A DNA stretch of 64,000 nt from Craspedostauros australis (GCA_026770025.1 JAMXDE010000036.1:615257-679256), one strand, 5' to 3'; numbered from the stretch's first letter, positions 10,371 through 22,300 are shown. Made by a program: numbers and translations. Notes: generated from the sequence alone by a model not told the origin.

Positions 10371-13300
10371 ATGTCCAACCCAATCCCAATCAACGACCCC
10401 ATCCTGGCGCACGTCCTCAACGTTCTCGGATATGACGACTCATCCAATGAATGGCTTATCTTGCACAACGAAGAGATCCAAACCATCATGGATTTCGCTT
10501 CGCTCCATCGCGAAGACATGCTCGATATGGACGTCACCATCCAGGTGCCTGATCCAGGATCCGACTACGTAGCCCAACTGTCTAAGGTAGCAATCCGGAA
10601 ATTCATAAATGCCATTGGCTGGTTCAGTGTTCAACCTAATCCCACTGCAGAGACATGGCGGGAACTCAACCAAGCTTCGTACATGGAGTATGTCGCCCGG
10701 ACGTTCACACCCTCGCCCGCATCCTCAGCTGCCATGCCCGATGGAACCACCAGCGCATTCCCCTTCGAACCAACGAAGACCGAACCAACGGAGAAGACTG
10801 GACGCGACCTCGCCGCAGATTTCAACCGTAGCATCAAGCGTAACATTAGCGACTACCCAAAGTTGTCTGATGACAAGTACTTCGCTACGTTCCATCGTCG
10901 TCTGCGTGCCACCGCTGCTGCTCATGGCATCTCCAATGTTCTCGATGTTGACTACTCCCCATCCGATGAACAAGCCGAACTCTTCAAGGTGCAGTCCACC
11001 TTCCTGTTCAACGTGTTTGTATCCAACCTGCAGACCACGAAGAGTAGGAAGTGTGTCACTCCATACGAATCGATCTGTGATGGACAAGCCGTCTACTGCA
11101 GGCTGGTCCGCGAGTACACCACCGGTGCCACCGCCGTCAACACCATCCGACGCATCCGAGACGAGATCATCAAGTTCAAGCTGGATAAACAGTGGCGCAA
11201 GACTCGTGAACAGTTTCTGGACCTGTGGCAACACAAGGTTCACGAACTTGAGGCTTTGCGTGATGATCCAATCGATGACGCAACGAAGAAGGAGTGGTTG
11301 ACCAACGCCATCGAGGCAGACAAGGCTCTGTACCAGTCTATCTTCCAGACTGACTACCTGCAGACCGCTATCCTGGCCTACTCACCCGGCAAGTCCGCAA
11401 CCACCATGGAGTTCGACACCCTCGTGGAGCTCGTTCGGTCGTACGCCGTCCAACTCGATGGCCACGACGCCAACAAGCCAAAGCCGCCGCGCCAGGCCAA
11501 CAATGCCGACCAGCGCAAGCAACGTGGGAAGGATAAGGACGACGGACCCAATCTCTGGAAGCCAAACAAGGACTACAGCAAGGAGACACGAGAACGGCTG
11601 CCGCGTGAGGAGTTCCAGAAGCTGTCGGACAAGCAACGCAGCGACTTCCTCCAAGCCCGGCGAGTCAAGTCTGGACGTGGTAAGAAGGACAAGCCTAGGC
11701 GTTCCGCCAACAACACCAACCGCAGTGGATCCACGTCCAACCAGAACGACCAACAGGACACCCAGACCAACGACAATGGTAGTAACAATAACGAATCTAG
11801 TTCTACCGCAGGAACAGCAATCAACCGTATGCTTTCCAATGCCATGTCTAGCGCGTCCGGGGGCCCACCGACTACCCTCGTCATTGACGGTCGCACCTAC
11901 ACCCTGTCTCACACGAACGTATCGTACAAGTTCAACAACACGAACGTGACTGTGCAAGGCGCATTGGTGGATGGAGGTGCGAATGGCGGTCTCGTTGGAG
12001 ATGACATGCTGGTGATGGAGTCCACGTCCAACCGTGCTGATGTTTCTGGAATCGGTGACGCAGAGATCAAGGATCTGGCGCTGGTCACGGCCACCGCTGT
12101 CATCCAGACCACCTCAGGACCGGTGATTGGTTGGTTCCATCAGTACGCCAACTACGGGAAAGGGCGCACCATCCATTCTGCCAATCAACTCGCGGCGTTT
12201 GGATTGGATGTCAATGAGCGACCCAAGAACCTCCCTGGCGGCCGGCAAACCATCGTCACACCAGATGGATTCATCATTCCGCTCACCGTGCGTCAAGGCC
12301 TCGCATACATGGATATGCACAAGCCAACTCAGGCAGAGCTAGACGATCTGCCACACGTGTTCTTCACCTCCGACCAAGAATGGGACCCATCTGTCCTGGA
12401 CGGGGAGGCTGATCTGGACAACATTCCCGCAACCGAACGCGGCGACGACGACGACATCGACATCACCATCTCCAAGTGCGTTCAGTACACTCAGTCCGCT
12501 GCAGCGCTTGGGGATGGGGAGAAGGCAATCAAGGCCGGGCCACGCAACATCGTGGGTAAAGCGCCCAACTTCCATGCGCTACGGGCGTACTTCGGGTGGA
12601 TTCCAGCAGACCGCGTGCGTGACACTCTTGCATGTACTACCCAATGGTATCGCATGTCTGAGCGTTATCCCATGCGTAAACACTATAAGTCTAGATTCCC
12701 CGCAGCCAATGTCAACCGACTTCACGATGTTGTTTCCATGGACACGTTGTTCTCTGACACGCCTGCTCATCATGATGGAGTCCCCGGACACGGTGGATGT
12801 ACCATGGTACAGGTGTTTGTAGGATCCAACACGCGCCTCACAGCGGCGTACCCTCTGGCAAGCGAATCCCATGTTCCCCATGTTGTGCAGGACTTCATTC
12901 GGGAGCATGGTGCCATGGACGTGTTGATGTCCGACAACGCCACAGCGCAGATCGGAGGCAAGATGAAGGACATCCTCCGGCAGTACTGCGTCGCAGACCA
13001 CCAGTCCGAACCACACCACCAACATCAGAATCCTGTCGAGCGACGCATCCAGGATATCAAGCGCACCACCAACGGCATCATGGACCGAACTGGTACCCCT
13101 GCCAGGTTCTGGCTCATCTGCACCTTGTACGTCGTGGGACTGCTCAACCATCTGTCACAGTCCACGGCGGGTCACATCACACCCATCCAGGCCGCCACTG
13201 GCCAACGTCCCGACGTGAGCAAGTATCTCAACTTCCACTGGTGGGAGCCCGTGTACTACAAGGTTGGGAATGCTGCCTTCCCAGGCACCACGCAAGAACG

Positions 13301-15830
13301 GCGTGGACGCTGGGCTGGACCGTGCGAGCACAAGGGTGACGAACTGACGTTCTGGGTACTAGATGATGCAACGCAACGGCTGTTGCCACGCTCGAGCATC
13401 CGACGTGTGTCTGATGACGCGCGAAACCTTCGGGCAGACTACCCCCTGCCTGATTCTGGGGAGGATGGTAACGTGGATGACGAAGCTAGCGAAAACGGAA
13501 ATCCTGATGATTTCGACAGTGACAGCACACCTAAAGCTAGACAACCCGTTGTGCATGCACTATATGACCTGGTAGCCACATCACATGGAGAATCAGATCC
13601 AGGTGTAGTCAAGGCCCCCAAATTCAGTCCTGACGAGCTCCTCGGATTGACCTTCCTTCATCAACAGGATGGTCTCAAGTGGAGAGCTCGAGTGATCCGC
13701 AAGATCAAGGACGGTGACGCAGCCAACCATGACAACATCAAGATGCTGATCGCATACGGCGACGACGACACTGAAGAGCTCATCGCATACACGGATCTAG
13801 CTGACATCATCGAACAGCAACACGAGCAGGAGATCGGCGACGGGGAGATGTGCGTTTTCAAAGCCATCACCGGTCATGAAGGTCCATTCCACTCCAGTCA
13901 CAGCAAATACAACGGCTCCTCCTACAACGTAAAGGTACAATGGGAAGATGGCAGTGTGACCATGGAACCACTGGATGTGATTGCCAAAGACGACCCTGTA
14001 TCCTGTGCAAAGTACGCCGCAGACAACAACCTCCTCAGTCTGCCTGGCTGGAAGCGATTCCGTAAACTAGCAAAGAGAAAGAAGAAACTCAATCGTCTTA
14101 TCAATGCTGGTAAACGCAAAACACGTGCACAAGGTCCTATCTTCAAGTTTGGTGTTCAGGTTCCACGGAACGGAAAGGAAGCACGCCAGCTTGACGAGAA
14201 GAACGGCAACTCCAAGTGGGTAGACGCTGAGAGAAAAGAAATGGCTCAGCTCCACGAGTATGGCACGTTCAAGGATCTCGGAAAGAACACTCGGAAACCA
14301 GACGGGTACAAGCAAATCAAGCTCCTCTGGGTGTACGACGTGAAGCACGACCTTCGGCACAAGGCAAGATGCGTAGCAGGAGGGCACTTAACGGATCCAT
14401 GCAAGGATATGGCATATGCAGGAGTAGTCAATCTCAGATCATTCAGGATTGCACTGCTTGCAGCAGAACTCAACAACCTCAAACCCATGGTGGGTGATAT
14501 TGGTAATGCCTATCTAGAAGCCTACACAAAGGAGAAGATCTGTTTTGTAGCTGGTCCTGAGTTCCAAGAGTTTGCTGGTCACATGATGATCATTGTGAAA
14601 GCGCTCTACGGACTACGCACGTCTGGTGCACGATTCCACGAGTCTCTGGCCGACACACTCCGTGACATGAAGTTCTTTCAGTGCAAAGCTGACCCGGATG
14701 TGTGGATGAGGGATGCTGGTAGATGCTGGGAATACATCTGTGTGTACGTAGATGATCTGATGGCCGTCATGGAAGACCCACAGTTATTCTTCGACACGCT
14801 CATCAACAAGTACAAGTACAAGTTGAAAGGTGTAGGACCAATCAAGTATCACCTCGGCGCAGACTTCGACCGTGACAAAGACGGAACCCTGACTATGAGC
14901 CCGCAATCTTACATCAAACGGATGCTGGCGAATTACGAACAGGTGCATGGGGAGCTTCCACGGACCTACACCAGTCCCATGGAACACAACGACGCCCCCG
15001 AGCTAGACACATCACGTGAACTAAACCCTGTAGAGACCAGACAGTTTCAATCACTCATCGGCGCCCTTCAATGGTGCATCACATTGGGACGGTTTGATAT
15101 TGCTGCAGCTGTGATGACTTTGTCTAGATTCAGAGCCCAACCCAGGATTGGTCACATGGACCGCGCCAAACGTGTGTATGGATACCTCCGAAAGCGTTCT
15201 GATGCCGCCATCAGGTTCAGAACGGGAATTCCAGATCACGAGCGCTTCTTCAAGGTTCCTGACCATGAATGGATGTACTCTGTATATGGTGACGCCGGAG
15301 AGGAGACTGCAGACGACGATCCAGCACCCAAAGGCAAGGCAGTTCGAATGACGACGTTTGTAGATGCCAACCTCATGCACTGCAAAGTGACAGGCAAATC
15401 TGCAACTGGTGTTCTCCATCTGCTCAACCAAACACCCATCGAATGGTTCAGCAAACGCCAGACTACCGTCGAGACTGCAACCTACGGATCGGAATTCGTA
15501 GCGGCAAGACAGGCAACAGAGCAAGTGATTGCGATGCGCCTCACTCTTCGTGCAATGGGAATTCCGCTGGACGGACCCGCCTGGATGTTCGGAGACAACC
15601 AGAGCGTGATCACGTCCTCCACCATTCCCAACAGTGTGTTATCCAAACGACACAATGCATTGGCGTACCACCGCGTGCGTGCCGCAGTAGCTGCGAAGAT
15701 CCTGCATTTCTGCAAGATAGACGGAACGGAAAACGTAGCCGACGTCATGACCAAGTTCCTTCCATGGGCGAAGTACTGGCCGTTAGTGAGGCCGCTTCTG
15801 TTCTGGAAAGGAGAGACTCTGGGTGGATGA
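10371..15830 (+). CDS. Element C gag-pol polyprotein (1,819 aa)
   Basis: This is a single-frame Copia polyprotein of the diatom CoDi type. An N-terminal Gag is followed by a basic, Asn/Gln-rich segment (about 375-475) with no visible CCHC knuckle. The protease is centred on DGGANGG (D534). The integrase has catalytic D791, D855 and E890 (D-34-E), followed by a linker that includes a WEDGSV segment. The reverse transcriptase has GDIGNAYLE and YVDD (1459-1462). The C-terminal RNase H has FVDAN, TYGSEF and GDNQS blocks. The integrase N-terminus shows no obvious HHCC finger. The ATG at 10371 was chosen because the same MSN start is kept in all D copies. The frame is intact to a stop 24 bases before the 3' LTR. 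Length and start match D exactly. Confidence 0.95.
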   Translation: MSNPIPINDPILAHVLNVLGYDDSSNEWLILHNEEIQTIMDFASLHREDMLDMDVTIQVPDPGSDYVAQLSKVAIRKFINAIGWFSVQPNPTAETWRELNQASYMEYVARTFTPSPASSAAMPDGTTSAFPFEPTKTEPTEKTGRDLAADFNRSIKRNISDYPKLSDDKYFATFHRRLRATAAAHGISNVLDVDYSPSDEQAELFKVQSTFLFNVFVSNLQTTKSRKCVTPYESICDGQAVYCRLVREYTTGATAVNTIRRIRDEIIKFKLDKQWRKTREQFLDLWQHKVHELEALRDDPIDDATKKEWLTNAIEADKALYQSIFQTDYLQTAILAYSPGKSATTMEFDTLVELVRSYAVQLDGHDANKPKPPRQANNADQRKQRGKDKDDGPNLWKPNKDYSKETRERLPREEFQKLSDKQRSDFLQARRVKSGRGKKDKPRRSANNTNRSGSTSNQNDQQDTQTNDNGSNNNESSSTAGTAINRMLSNAMSSASGGPPTTLVIDGRTYTLSHTNVSYKFNNTNVTVQGALVDGGANGGLVGDDMLVMESTSNRADVSGIGDAEIKDLALVTATAVIQTTSGPVIGWFHQYANYGKGRTIHSANQLAAFGLDVNERPKNLPGGRQTIVTPDGFIIPLTVRQGLAYMDMHKPTQAELDDLPHVFFTSDQEWDPSVLDGEADLDNIPATERGDDDDIDITISKCVQYTQSAAALGDGEKAIKAGPRNIVGKAPNFHALRAYFGWIPADRVRDTLACTTQWYRMSERYPMRKHYKSRFPAANVNRLHDVVSMDTLFSDTPAHHDGVPGHGGCTMVQVFVGSNTRLTAAYPLASESHVPHVVQDFIREHGAMDVLMSDNATAQIGGKMKDILRQYCVADHQSEPHHQHQNPVERRIQDIKRTTNGIMDRTGTPARFWLICTLYVVGLLNHLSQSTAGHITPIQAATGQRPDVSKYLNFHWWEPVYYKVGNAAFPGTTQERRGRWAGPCEHKGDELTFWVLDDATQRLLPRSSIRRVSDDARNLRADYPLPDSGEDGNVDDEASENGNPDDFDSDSTPKARQPVVHALYDLVATSHGESDPGVVKAPKFSPDELLGLTFLHQQDGLKWRARVIRKIKDGDAANHDNIKMLIAYGDDDTEELIAYTDLADIIEQQHEQEIGDGEMCVFKAITGHEGPFHSSHSKYNGSSYNVKVQWEDGSVTMEPLDVIAKDDPVSCAKYAADNNLLSLPGWKRFRKLAKRKKKLNRLINAGKRKTRAQGPIFKFGVQVPRNGKEARQLDEKNGNSKWVDAERKEMAQLHEYGTFKDLGKNTRKPDGYKQIKLLWVYDVKHDLRHKARCVAGGHLTDPCKDMAYAGVVNLRSFRIALLAAELNNLKPMVGDIGNAYLEAYTKEKICFVAGPEFQEFAGHMMIIVKALYGLRTSGARFHESLADTLRDMKFFQCKADPDVWMRDAGRCWEYICVYVDDLMAVMEDPQLFFDTLINKYKYKLKGVGPIKYHLGADFDRDKDGTLTMSPQSYIKRMLANYEQVHGELPRTYTSPMEHNDAPELDTSRELNPVETRQFQSLIGALQWCITLGRFDIAAAVMTLSRFRAQPRIGHMDRAKRVYGYLRKRSDAAIRFRTGIPDHERFFKVPDHEWMYSVYGDAGEETADDDPAPKGKAVRMTTFVDANLMHCKVTGKSATGVLHLLNQTPIEWFSKRQTTVETATYGSEFVAARQATEQVIAMRLTLRAMGIPLDGPAWMFGDNQSVITSSTIPNSVLSKRHNALAYHRVRAAVAAKILHFCKIDGTENVADVMTKFLPWAKYWPLVRPLLFWKGETLGG

Positions 15831-15845
15831 ACAAGACTCCCGACT

Positions 15846-15854
15846 ATAGGGGAG
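15846..15854 (+). other. Polypurine tract of element C
   Basis: TAGGGGAG abuts the 3' LTR and is shared with the D units, where AGGGGAG precedes TGTCAACA. It is the expected primer for plus-strand DNA synthesis. Confidence 0.75.
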
Positions 15855-16567
15855 TATCAACATCTAGATCGAAATTAGGTACCCATCTCCCATGACTGAA
15901 ACGTGATTCACTATTTTTTGATTCGACTCGATTTGAGAGTATAGTCGAGTGAGTCTTGATACACGATTGATATTCGGTCACTACGGTCATCGAACATGAC
16001 GTAGGCACTGACATCATCGTATGACGTCAGAGGATCGGTCATTGTGATCCTCGGAATCGAGATTATGTTTTAGTCATGGTACGCTGACCTGTCTAGCCAT
16101 GCCGAGTGCATCATCGAGCACGTGGCAACAATACTTAGGATCCAAAACAACATCGTCAGGGGTGATGCATGCACCCCGTCGACGTAGACGGATCAATCCA
16201 TATGTGATCAAACAGAGGTCAAGATTAGGCAAGACCAGGAGAGATGAAGAAAGACCCAAGGGCAAGAATAACATGGGATATCGTGTAAATCAACATGCCA
16301 TCTTGGGCAATGTTTTAGGAAAGACTGCGAGATAAACCACGAGGTAATCGAGCAGCATGTTAGCAACCGTGCAATAGGCACCATCTTTAGAAATAGGAGA
16401 TCATCATCTCATAATTCACACTCAATCATCAATTGACACACCAATAACATAGCAACCAAATACACCAAACACACCAACTCCACCTCTTGGCTTGATCACC
16501 CTGGCGGCGTAGTAAGTGCAGTGTTTGGTGCTCCCCTTCTTGTCCTGTGTGTAATTGCTGATTATCA
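15855..16567 (+). repeat. 3' LTR of element C
   Basis: It is 713 bp, the same length as the 5' LTR, and I found no difference between them. It ends GATTATCA followed by the TTCCA duplication. Confidence 0.95.
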
Positions 16568-17072
16568 TTCCATCCGTACTGAGCGGCTGTCCGCTTCATG
16601 GTCTCGAGCGGCGCGTGCCCGAGCATTCGGTGCAGGTTCATCGCGCTGATCTCCTTGGATGGATTCTTGACGATGGCTGTGCAAGCCTTGTCGTCGTATG
16701 TTGGCATGATGGGGTGCATCTGCACTCCCGTGATGAATCCGTTGGATGTGGGGAAGACTCGATCGAACACGATCTTCGTTCCGGATCCACTGATGATGTC
16801 CATCAGAATGCCGTTGCTACCAAGTTGGTAACCGTTGTACAGAGCCTTGTTCGTGGAGAAAAGGTTCACCGCCATCTTGGGTGTGTACTTCACGTCATCG
16901 AGCCGGATGATGTGGCCAGTGTTATCTCGCTGCTTGACTTTCAAGCGAATGGATCCCATCTTGGGAGAATCCAGCTTCGTGCTGTCTCCCACTTGGACGA
17001 ATGACTTGATGTGCCGCACGTTGAAGAGAGCGGCGTCCGAGTTGACGATGTGACACGAAGCTCCGCTGTCGG
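16568..17072 (-). CDS. Element B gag-pol, middle part (protease and pre-integrase)
   Basis: This 505-bp piece of B lies between C and the D array. It encodes the protease from SGASCHIV onward and the zinc-binding start of the integrase (LHRMLGH). The D array cut B exactly at the protease active site, after the Asp of DSGAS. C cut it between GW and the following Lys-Ile. Both joins are in frame. Residues that differ from A include QRDNTGHII against QQDNTGHVI. Confidence 0.93.
17068..17072. other. Left target-site duplication of the D array (GTCGG)
   Basis: GTCGG stands before the first D LTR and after the fourth (41215-41219). None of the internal D junctions has such a duplication. Confidence 0.93.
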
Positions 17073-17790
17073 TGTCAACATCTAGATCGAAATTTAGGCT
17101 AACATCACACATGATTGGAACGTGATTCGACTCGATTGATAGTATAGTCGAATGAGTCTTGATGATGCAAATGGTGTTCGGGTTCTATTGTCATCAGATA
17201 TGACGTAGGCACTGACATCAGAGAATGACATCAGAGGATCGTCGCTGAGATCCGAGGAATCAAGAATAAGTGATAGTCATGGTATGCTGACTTGTCTAGT
17301 GACGCCAGGTGCATCAGTGAGCACGTGGTAACAACAATTAGGAAATAGTCCTGTGATGTCAGGGATGATGCAAGCAATCTACTGACGTCGACGGTTGGGA
17401 TATATGAGTCCTATGGGATTCTAAGACCAGCCAAGACCAGGCAAGATTAGACAAGATCAGACAGAGATGTAGAAAGACCCAAAGGCGAGAATAACACGAG
17501 CTATCGTGTAGATCGACATGCCATCTTGGGCAATGTTTTAGAAAAGACTGCGAGAGAAACCACGAGGTAGTCGAGCAGCACGTTAGCAACCGTGCAATAG
17601 GCACCATCTTTAGAAATAGGAGATCATCATCTCATAATTCAAACTCAATCATCAATTGACACACCAACTAATAGCAACAACAACAACACCAAACACACCG
17701 ACTCCACCTCTTGGCTTGATCACCCTGGCGGCGTAGTAAGTGCAGTGTTTGGTGCTCCCCTCTTGTCCTGTGTGTAATTGCTGATTATCA
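17073..17790 (+). repeat. D LTR1 (outer 5' LTR)
   Basis: It is 718 bp, TGTCAACATC to GATTATCA. U3 has a tight group of CRE-like motifs: TGACGTAGG (17201), TGACATCAGAG (17213) and TGACATCAGAGG (17226), plus a TGACGTCGACGG near 17383. A TATA-like GATATATGAG lies at about 17399-17408, a plausible core promoter. Confidence 0.95.
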
Positions 17791-19395
17791 GATTAACAGT
17801 CGCAATCTCTATCGGAGTGCATGAACGAATCCTGAAGCGCTGTGCTGCCTTGGTGACATCACGCTGTCCCCTTCCTTTGATTCCGGCCCAAGAAAGGCCC
17901 AACGCGTTCGTGACGACGAACCCAATTGCTCGTGTGTGCAGATTGCTACGTGCCGCCACACCTGCTTTGCCCTGCTAAAGTGCAGAAAGGCTCACCCGCT
18001 GTTGCGAATATCGCAGGCGGAGTAATTCATTCCAACAACCAAGTTCCGCATCACTGCGTTACTTACGATAGCTGGTCAGCTAAAAGACAAAGGTATAAAA
18101 GCCCGTGAAGCAAGACACACGTAAACACTTGGCCTGGTCAGCATCGACAAAGGTGAAAGCCCGTGAAGCAAGATACACGTAAAAACTTGGAGCGGAAAGG
18201 CCCTCTGAAACCTATCGGCAATCTCCCCGTGAGTTGTCGCGACCTGGTCAGTCGTTAACGCTAAGTCTAAGCCGTACTTGAGATCGGTTAACGTCCAAAA
18301 GGGACGCAGAGATAACTGCCAACCGGACTAGCGTCCGCCCTTGACTGGGGAAGAAACGCGATCGGTAGAGATACCGCGGAAGCAACCCGTAAAGCTAGCA
18401 TTGTGTTGATAGCAATATCACGCGAATAAGTCTAACGACACCGAAAGGCTGGTTTAAGCTGGATGAAAACGCGAGTGGTGGAACCAGGTGAATCAAAGCA
18501 GTTGCTGGCACCTGGGGGGCACCGCGCTCATTAGCGTGCAAAATCCTGTTAGCATCAGGTACATCGGGCAAGCTGCTGCCAGATCTAAAAGACGTATAGC
18601 AAGCTGATTCGTGGCACTCAAAGGAGGCACGGATTGGATCGAAGGTCCAACTGGGTGAAACCAAAGGTGCACCACATCCTGGTGGAGCACAGCTGAACAA
18701 GCGCAAGAATACGGCGTTCGGAGAGACGAAATCCGAACGGGCAGGGCCATCCAACGCGCAATCCATCCGCGACGTTTCATCGCTTTTCAAGACCAACAAA
18801 ATAACAACAATTCCATCAACAACGCCCATTTGCGCTCAGTCCACCTTTCTGATTGGCTGTGAATTCCTACGGTTCACACAATCACTGGTGCGTCACATCG
18901 GTTCACAACTCCTTCGCCATCCCAGTCATCCATCGGACATCGGTCGCGCGCCAACAAGTAATCCAACCGGGAAATTCACACGAACCTGAGTGACATTTTT
19001 TCACCAGTCACCCTTCGCATCGGATTAAGTGTGGGTGTCTTCGCATTTTGTCAATCGGGAAATTCACACGGTCCCGTCTGGCCTTCCATCCGTCAGTCAG
19101 TCACAATTCGAGACATCGCGCACGGATTAACCGCAGTCCACTCGTGACATCGCACCACCGTTGACACCTTCGCCATCACTGACGCTTTCCATCCGGCACC
19201 ACTTCCAATCCCGACGAATTCCGACAAGCGCAGAAATTCACCGTCACATTCTGGCGAACGTTTCGACATCACAGCGGATCGCGCAGTCATTTCCAAGTGT
19301 GACCACTTTCCTGGGAGCTGCGGGAATATATTCGTCCGGTAATAATAGCAACAAATTGAACCAACAACCACATCCTCGCAACACCCAGCTACACG
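17791..19395 (+). other. D unit 1 leader with tRNA-Asn-type primer binding site
   Basis: It begins with GATTAACAGTCGC, the same primer binding site as C. The hairpins seen in C are kept. CGGAC/GTCCG at 18324-18337 replaces CAGAC/GTCTG of C. The GNRA hairpin is at 18363-18376. The long hairpin at 18850-18884 has inner stem TGTGAA/TTCACA where C has TACGAA/TTCGTA. No protein-coding gene is supported. Divergence from C rises after about 18850. Confidence 0.7.
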
Positions 19396-22300
19396 ATGTC
19401 CAACGCAATCCCAATCAACGACCCCATCCTGGCACACGTCCTCAGCGTTCTCGGATATGACGACTCGTCCAATGAGTGGCTTATCTTGCATACCGAAGAG
19501 ATCCGAACCATCATGGATTTCGCTTCGCTCCATCGCGAAGACATGCCTGAGATGAACGCCATCATCCAGGTGCCTGACCCAGACCCCGACTACGTAGCCC
19601 AACTGTCTAAGGTAGCAATCCGGAAATTCTCAAATGCCATTGGCTGGTTCAGTGTTCAACCTAATCCCACTGTAGAGACATGGCGGGAACTCAACCAAGC
19701 CTCTTACATGGAGTATGTCGCTCGGACGTTCACACCCTCGCCTGCATCCTCCACCGCCATGCCTGACGCAGCCACCAGCGCATTCCCCTTCGAGACAACG
19801 AAGACCGAACCAACGGAGAAGACCGGACACGACCTCGCCGCAGAATTCAACCGTAGCATCAAGCGTAACATTAGCGACTATCCCAAGTTGTCTGATGATA
19901 AATACTTCGCTACATTCCATCGTCGCCTGCGTGCCACCGCTGCTGCTCATGGCATCTCCAATGTTCTCGATGTTGACTACACCCCATCCGATGAACAAGC
20001 CGAGCTCTTCAAGGTGCAGTCCACCTTCCTGTTCAACGTGTTTGTATCCAACCTGCAGACCACGAAGAGTAGGAAGTGTGTCACTCCGTATGAGTCGATC
20101 TGTGACGGCCAAGCCGTCTACTGCAGGCTGGTCCGCGAGTACACCACCGGTGCCACCGCCGTCAACACCATCCGACGCATCCGAGACGAGATCATCAAGT
20201 TCAAGCTGGATAAGCAGTGGCGCAAGACTCGTGAGCAGTTCCTGGACCTGTGGCAACACAAGGTTCACGAACTTGAGGCCTTGCGTGATGATCCAATCGA
20301 CGACGCAACGAAGAAGGAGTGGTTGACCAACGCCATTGAGGCAGACAAGGCTCTGTACCAGTCTATCTTCCAGACTGACTACCTGCAGACCGCTATCCTG
20401 GCCTACTCACCCGGCAGGTCCGCAACCACCATGGAGTTCGACACCCTCGTGGAGCTCGTTCGATCCTACGCTGTCCAACTCGATGGCCACGACGCCAACA
20501 AGCCAAAGACGCCACGGCAAGTTAACAACACCGACCAGCGCAAGCAACATGGGAAGGATAAGGACGACGGACCCAATCTCTGGAAGCCCAACAAGGACTA
20601 CAGCAAGGAGACACGAGAACGGCTGCCGCGAGAAGAGTTCCAGAAGCTGTCGGATAAGCAGCGCAGCGACTTCCTCCAAGCCCGGCGAGCCAAGTCTGGA
20701 CGTGGTAAGAAGGACAAGCCTAGGCGTTCCGCCAACAACACCAACCGCAGTGGATCCACATCCAACCAGAACGACCAACAGGACACCCAGACCAACAACA
20801 AAGGTAGTAACAACAACGAGTCTAGTTCTACCGCAGGAACAGCAATCAACCGTATGCTATCCAGTGCCATGTCTAGCGCGTCTGGGAACCCGCCGACTAC
20901 CCTCGTCATTGACGGTCGCACCTACACCCTGTCCCACACGAACGTATCGTACAAGTTCAACAACGCGAACGTGACGGTGCAAGGCGCATTGGTGGACGGA
21001 GGTGCGAACGGCGGTCTCGTTGGAGATGACATGCTGGTGATAGAGTCCACGTCCAACCGAGCTGATGTTTCTGGAATCGGTGACGCAGAGATCAAGGATC
21101 TGGCGCTGGTCACGGCCACCGCTGTCATCCAGACCATCTCGGGACCGGTGATCGGTTGGTTCCATCAGTACGCCAACTACGGGAAAGGGCGCACCATCCA
21201 TTCTGCCAATCAACTCGCGGCGTTTGGATTGGATGTCAATGAGCGACCCAAGAACCTCCCTGGCGGCCGGCAAACCATCGTCACACCAGACGGATTCATC
21301 ATCCCGCTCACCGTGCGTCAAGGCCTCGCATACATGGACATGCACAAGCCAACTCAGGCAGAGCTAGACGATCTGCCACACGTGTTCTTCACCTCCGACC
21401 AAGAGTGGGACCCATCTGTCCTGGACGGGGAGGCTGATCTGGACAACATTCCCGCAACCGAACGCGGCGAAGGCGACGACATCGACATCACCATCTCCAA
21501 GTGCGTTCAGTACACTCAGTCCGCTGCAACGCTCGGGGATGGGGAGAAGGCGGTCAAGGCCGGGCCACGCAACATCGTGGGTAAAGCGCCCAACTTCCAT
21601 GCGCTACGGCCGTACTTCGGGTGGATTCCAGCAGACCGCGTGCGTGACACTCTTGCATGTACTACCCAATGGTATCGCATGTCTGAGCGTTATCCCATGC
21701 GTAAACACTATAAGTCTAGATTCCCCGCAGCCAATGTCAACCGACTTCACGATGTTGTTTCCATGGACACGTTGTTCTCTGACACGCCTGCTCATCATGA
21801 TGGAGTCCCCGGACACGGTGGATGTACCATGGTACAGGTGTTTGTGGGATCCAACACGCGCCTCACAGCGGCGTACCCTCTGGCAAGCGAGTCCCATGTT
21901 CCCCATGTTGTCCAGGACTTCATTCGGGAGCATGGTGCCATGGACGTGTTGATGTCCGACAACGCCACGGCGCAGATCGGAGGCAAGATGAAGGACATCC
22001 TCCGGCAGTACTGCATCGCAGACCACCAGTCCGAACCACATCACCAACATCAGAATCCTGTCGAGCGACGCATCCAGGATATCAAGCGCACCACCAACGG
22101 CATCATGGACCGAACTGGCACCCCTGCCAGGTTCTGGCTCATCTGCACCTTGTACGTCGTGGGACTGCTCAACCATCTGTCACAGTCCACGGCCGGTCAC
22201 ATCACACCCATCCAGGCCGCCACTGGCCAACGTCCCGACGTGAGCAAGTATCTCAACTTCCACTGGTGGGAGCCGGTGTACTACAAGGTTGGGGACGCTG

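Larger units (their letters stand above)
8070..16567 (+). mobile_element. Element C, complete young CoDi-type Copia retrotransposon
   Basis: The element is 8,498 bp: a 713-bp LTR, primer binding site, leader of about 1.6 kb, one 1,819-codon gag-pol frame, polypurine tract and a 713-bp LTR. The two LTRs show no difference on reading through them, so the insertion is recent. A 5-bp TTCCA duplication flanks it. It is related to D across the leader and frame, but its LTR is clearly diverged from D's, mainly in U3. Nothing in it looks broken. Confidence 0.95.
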
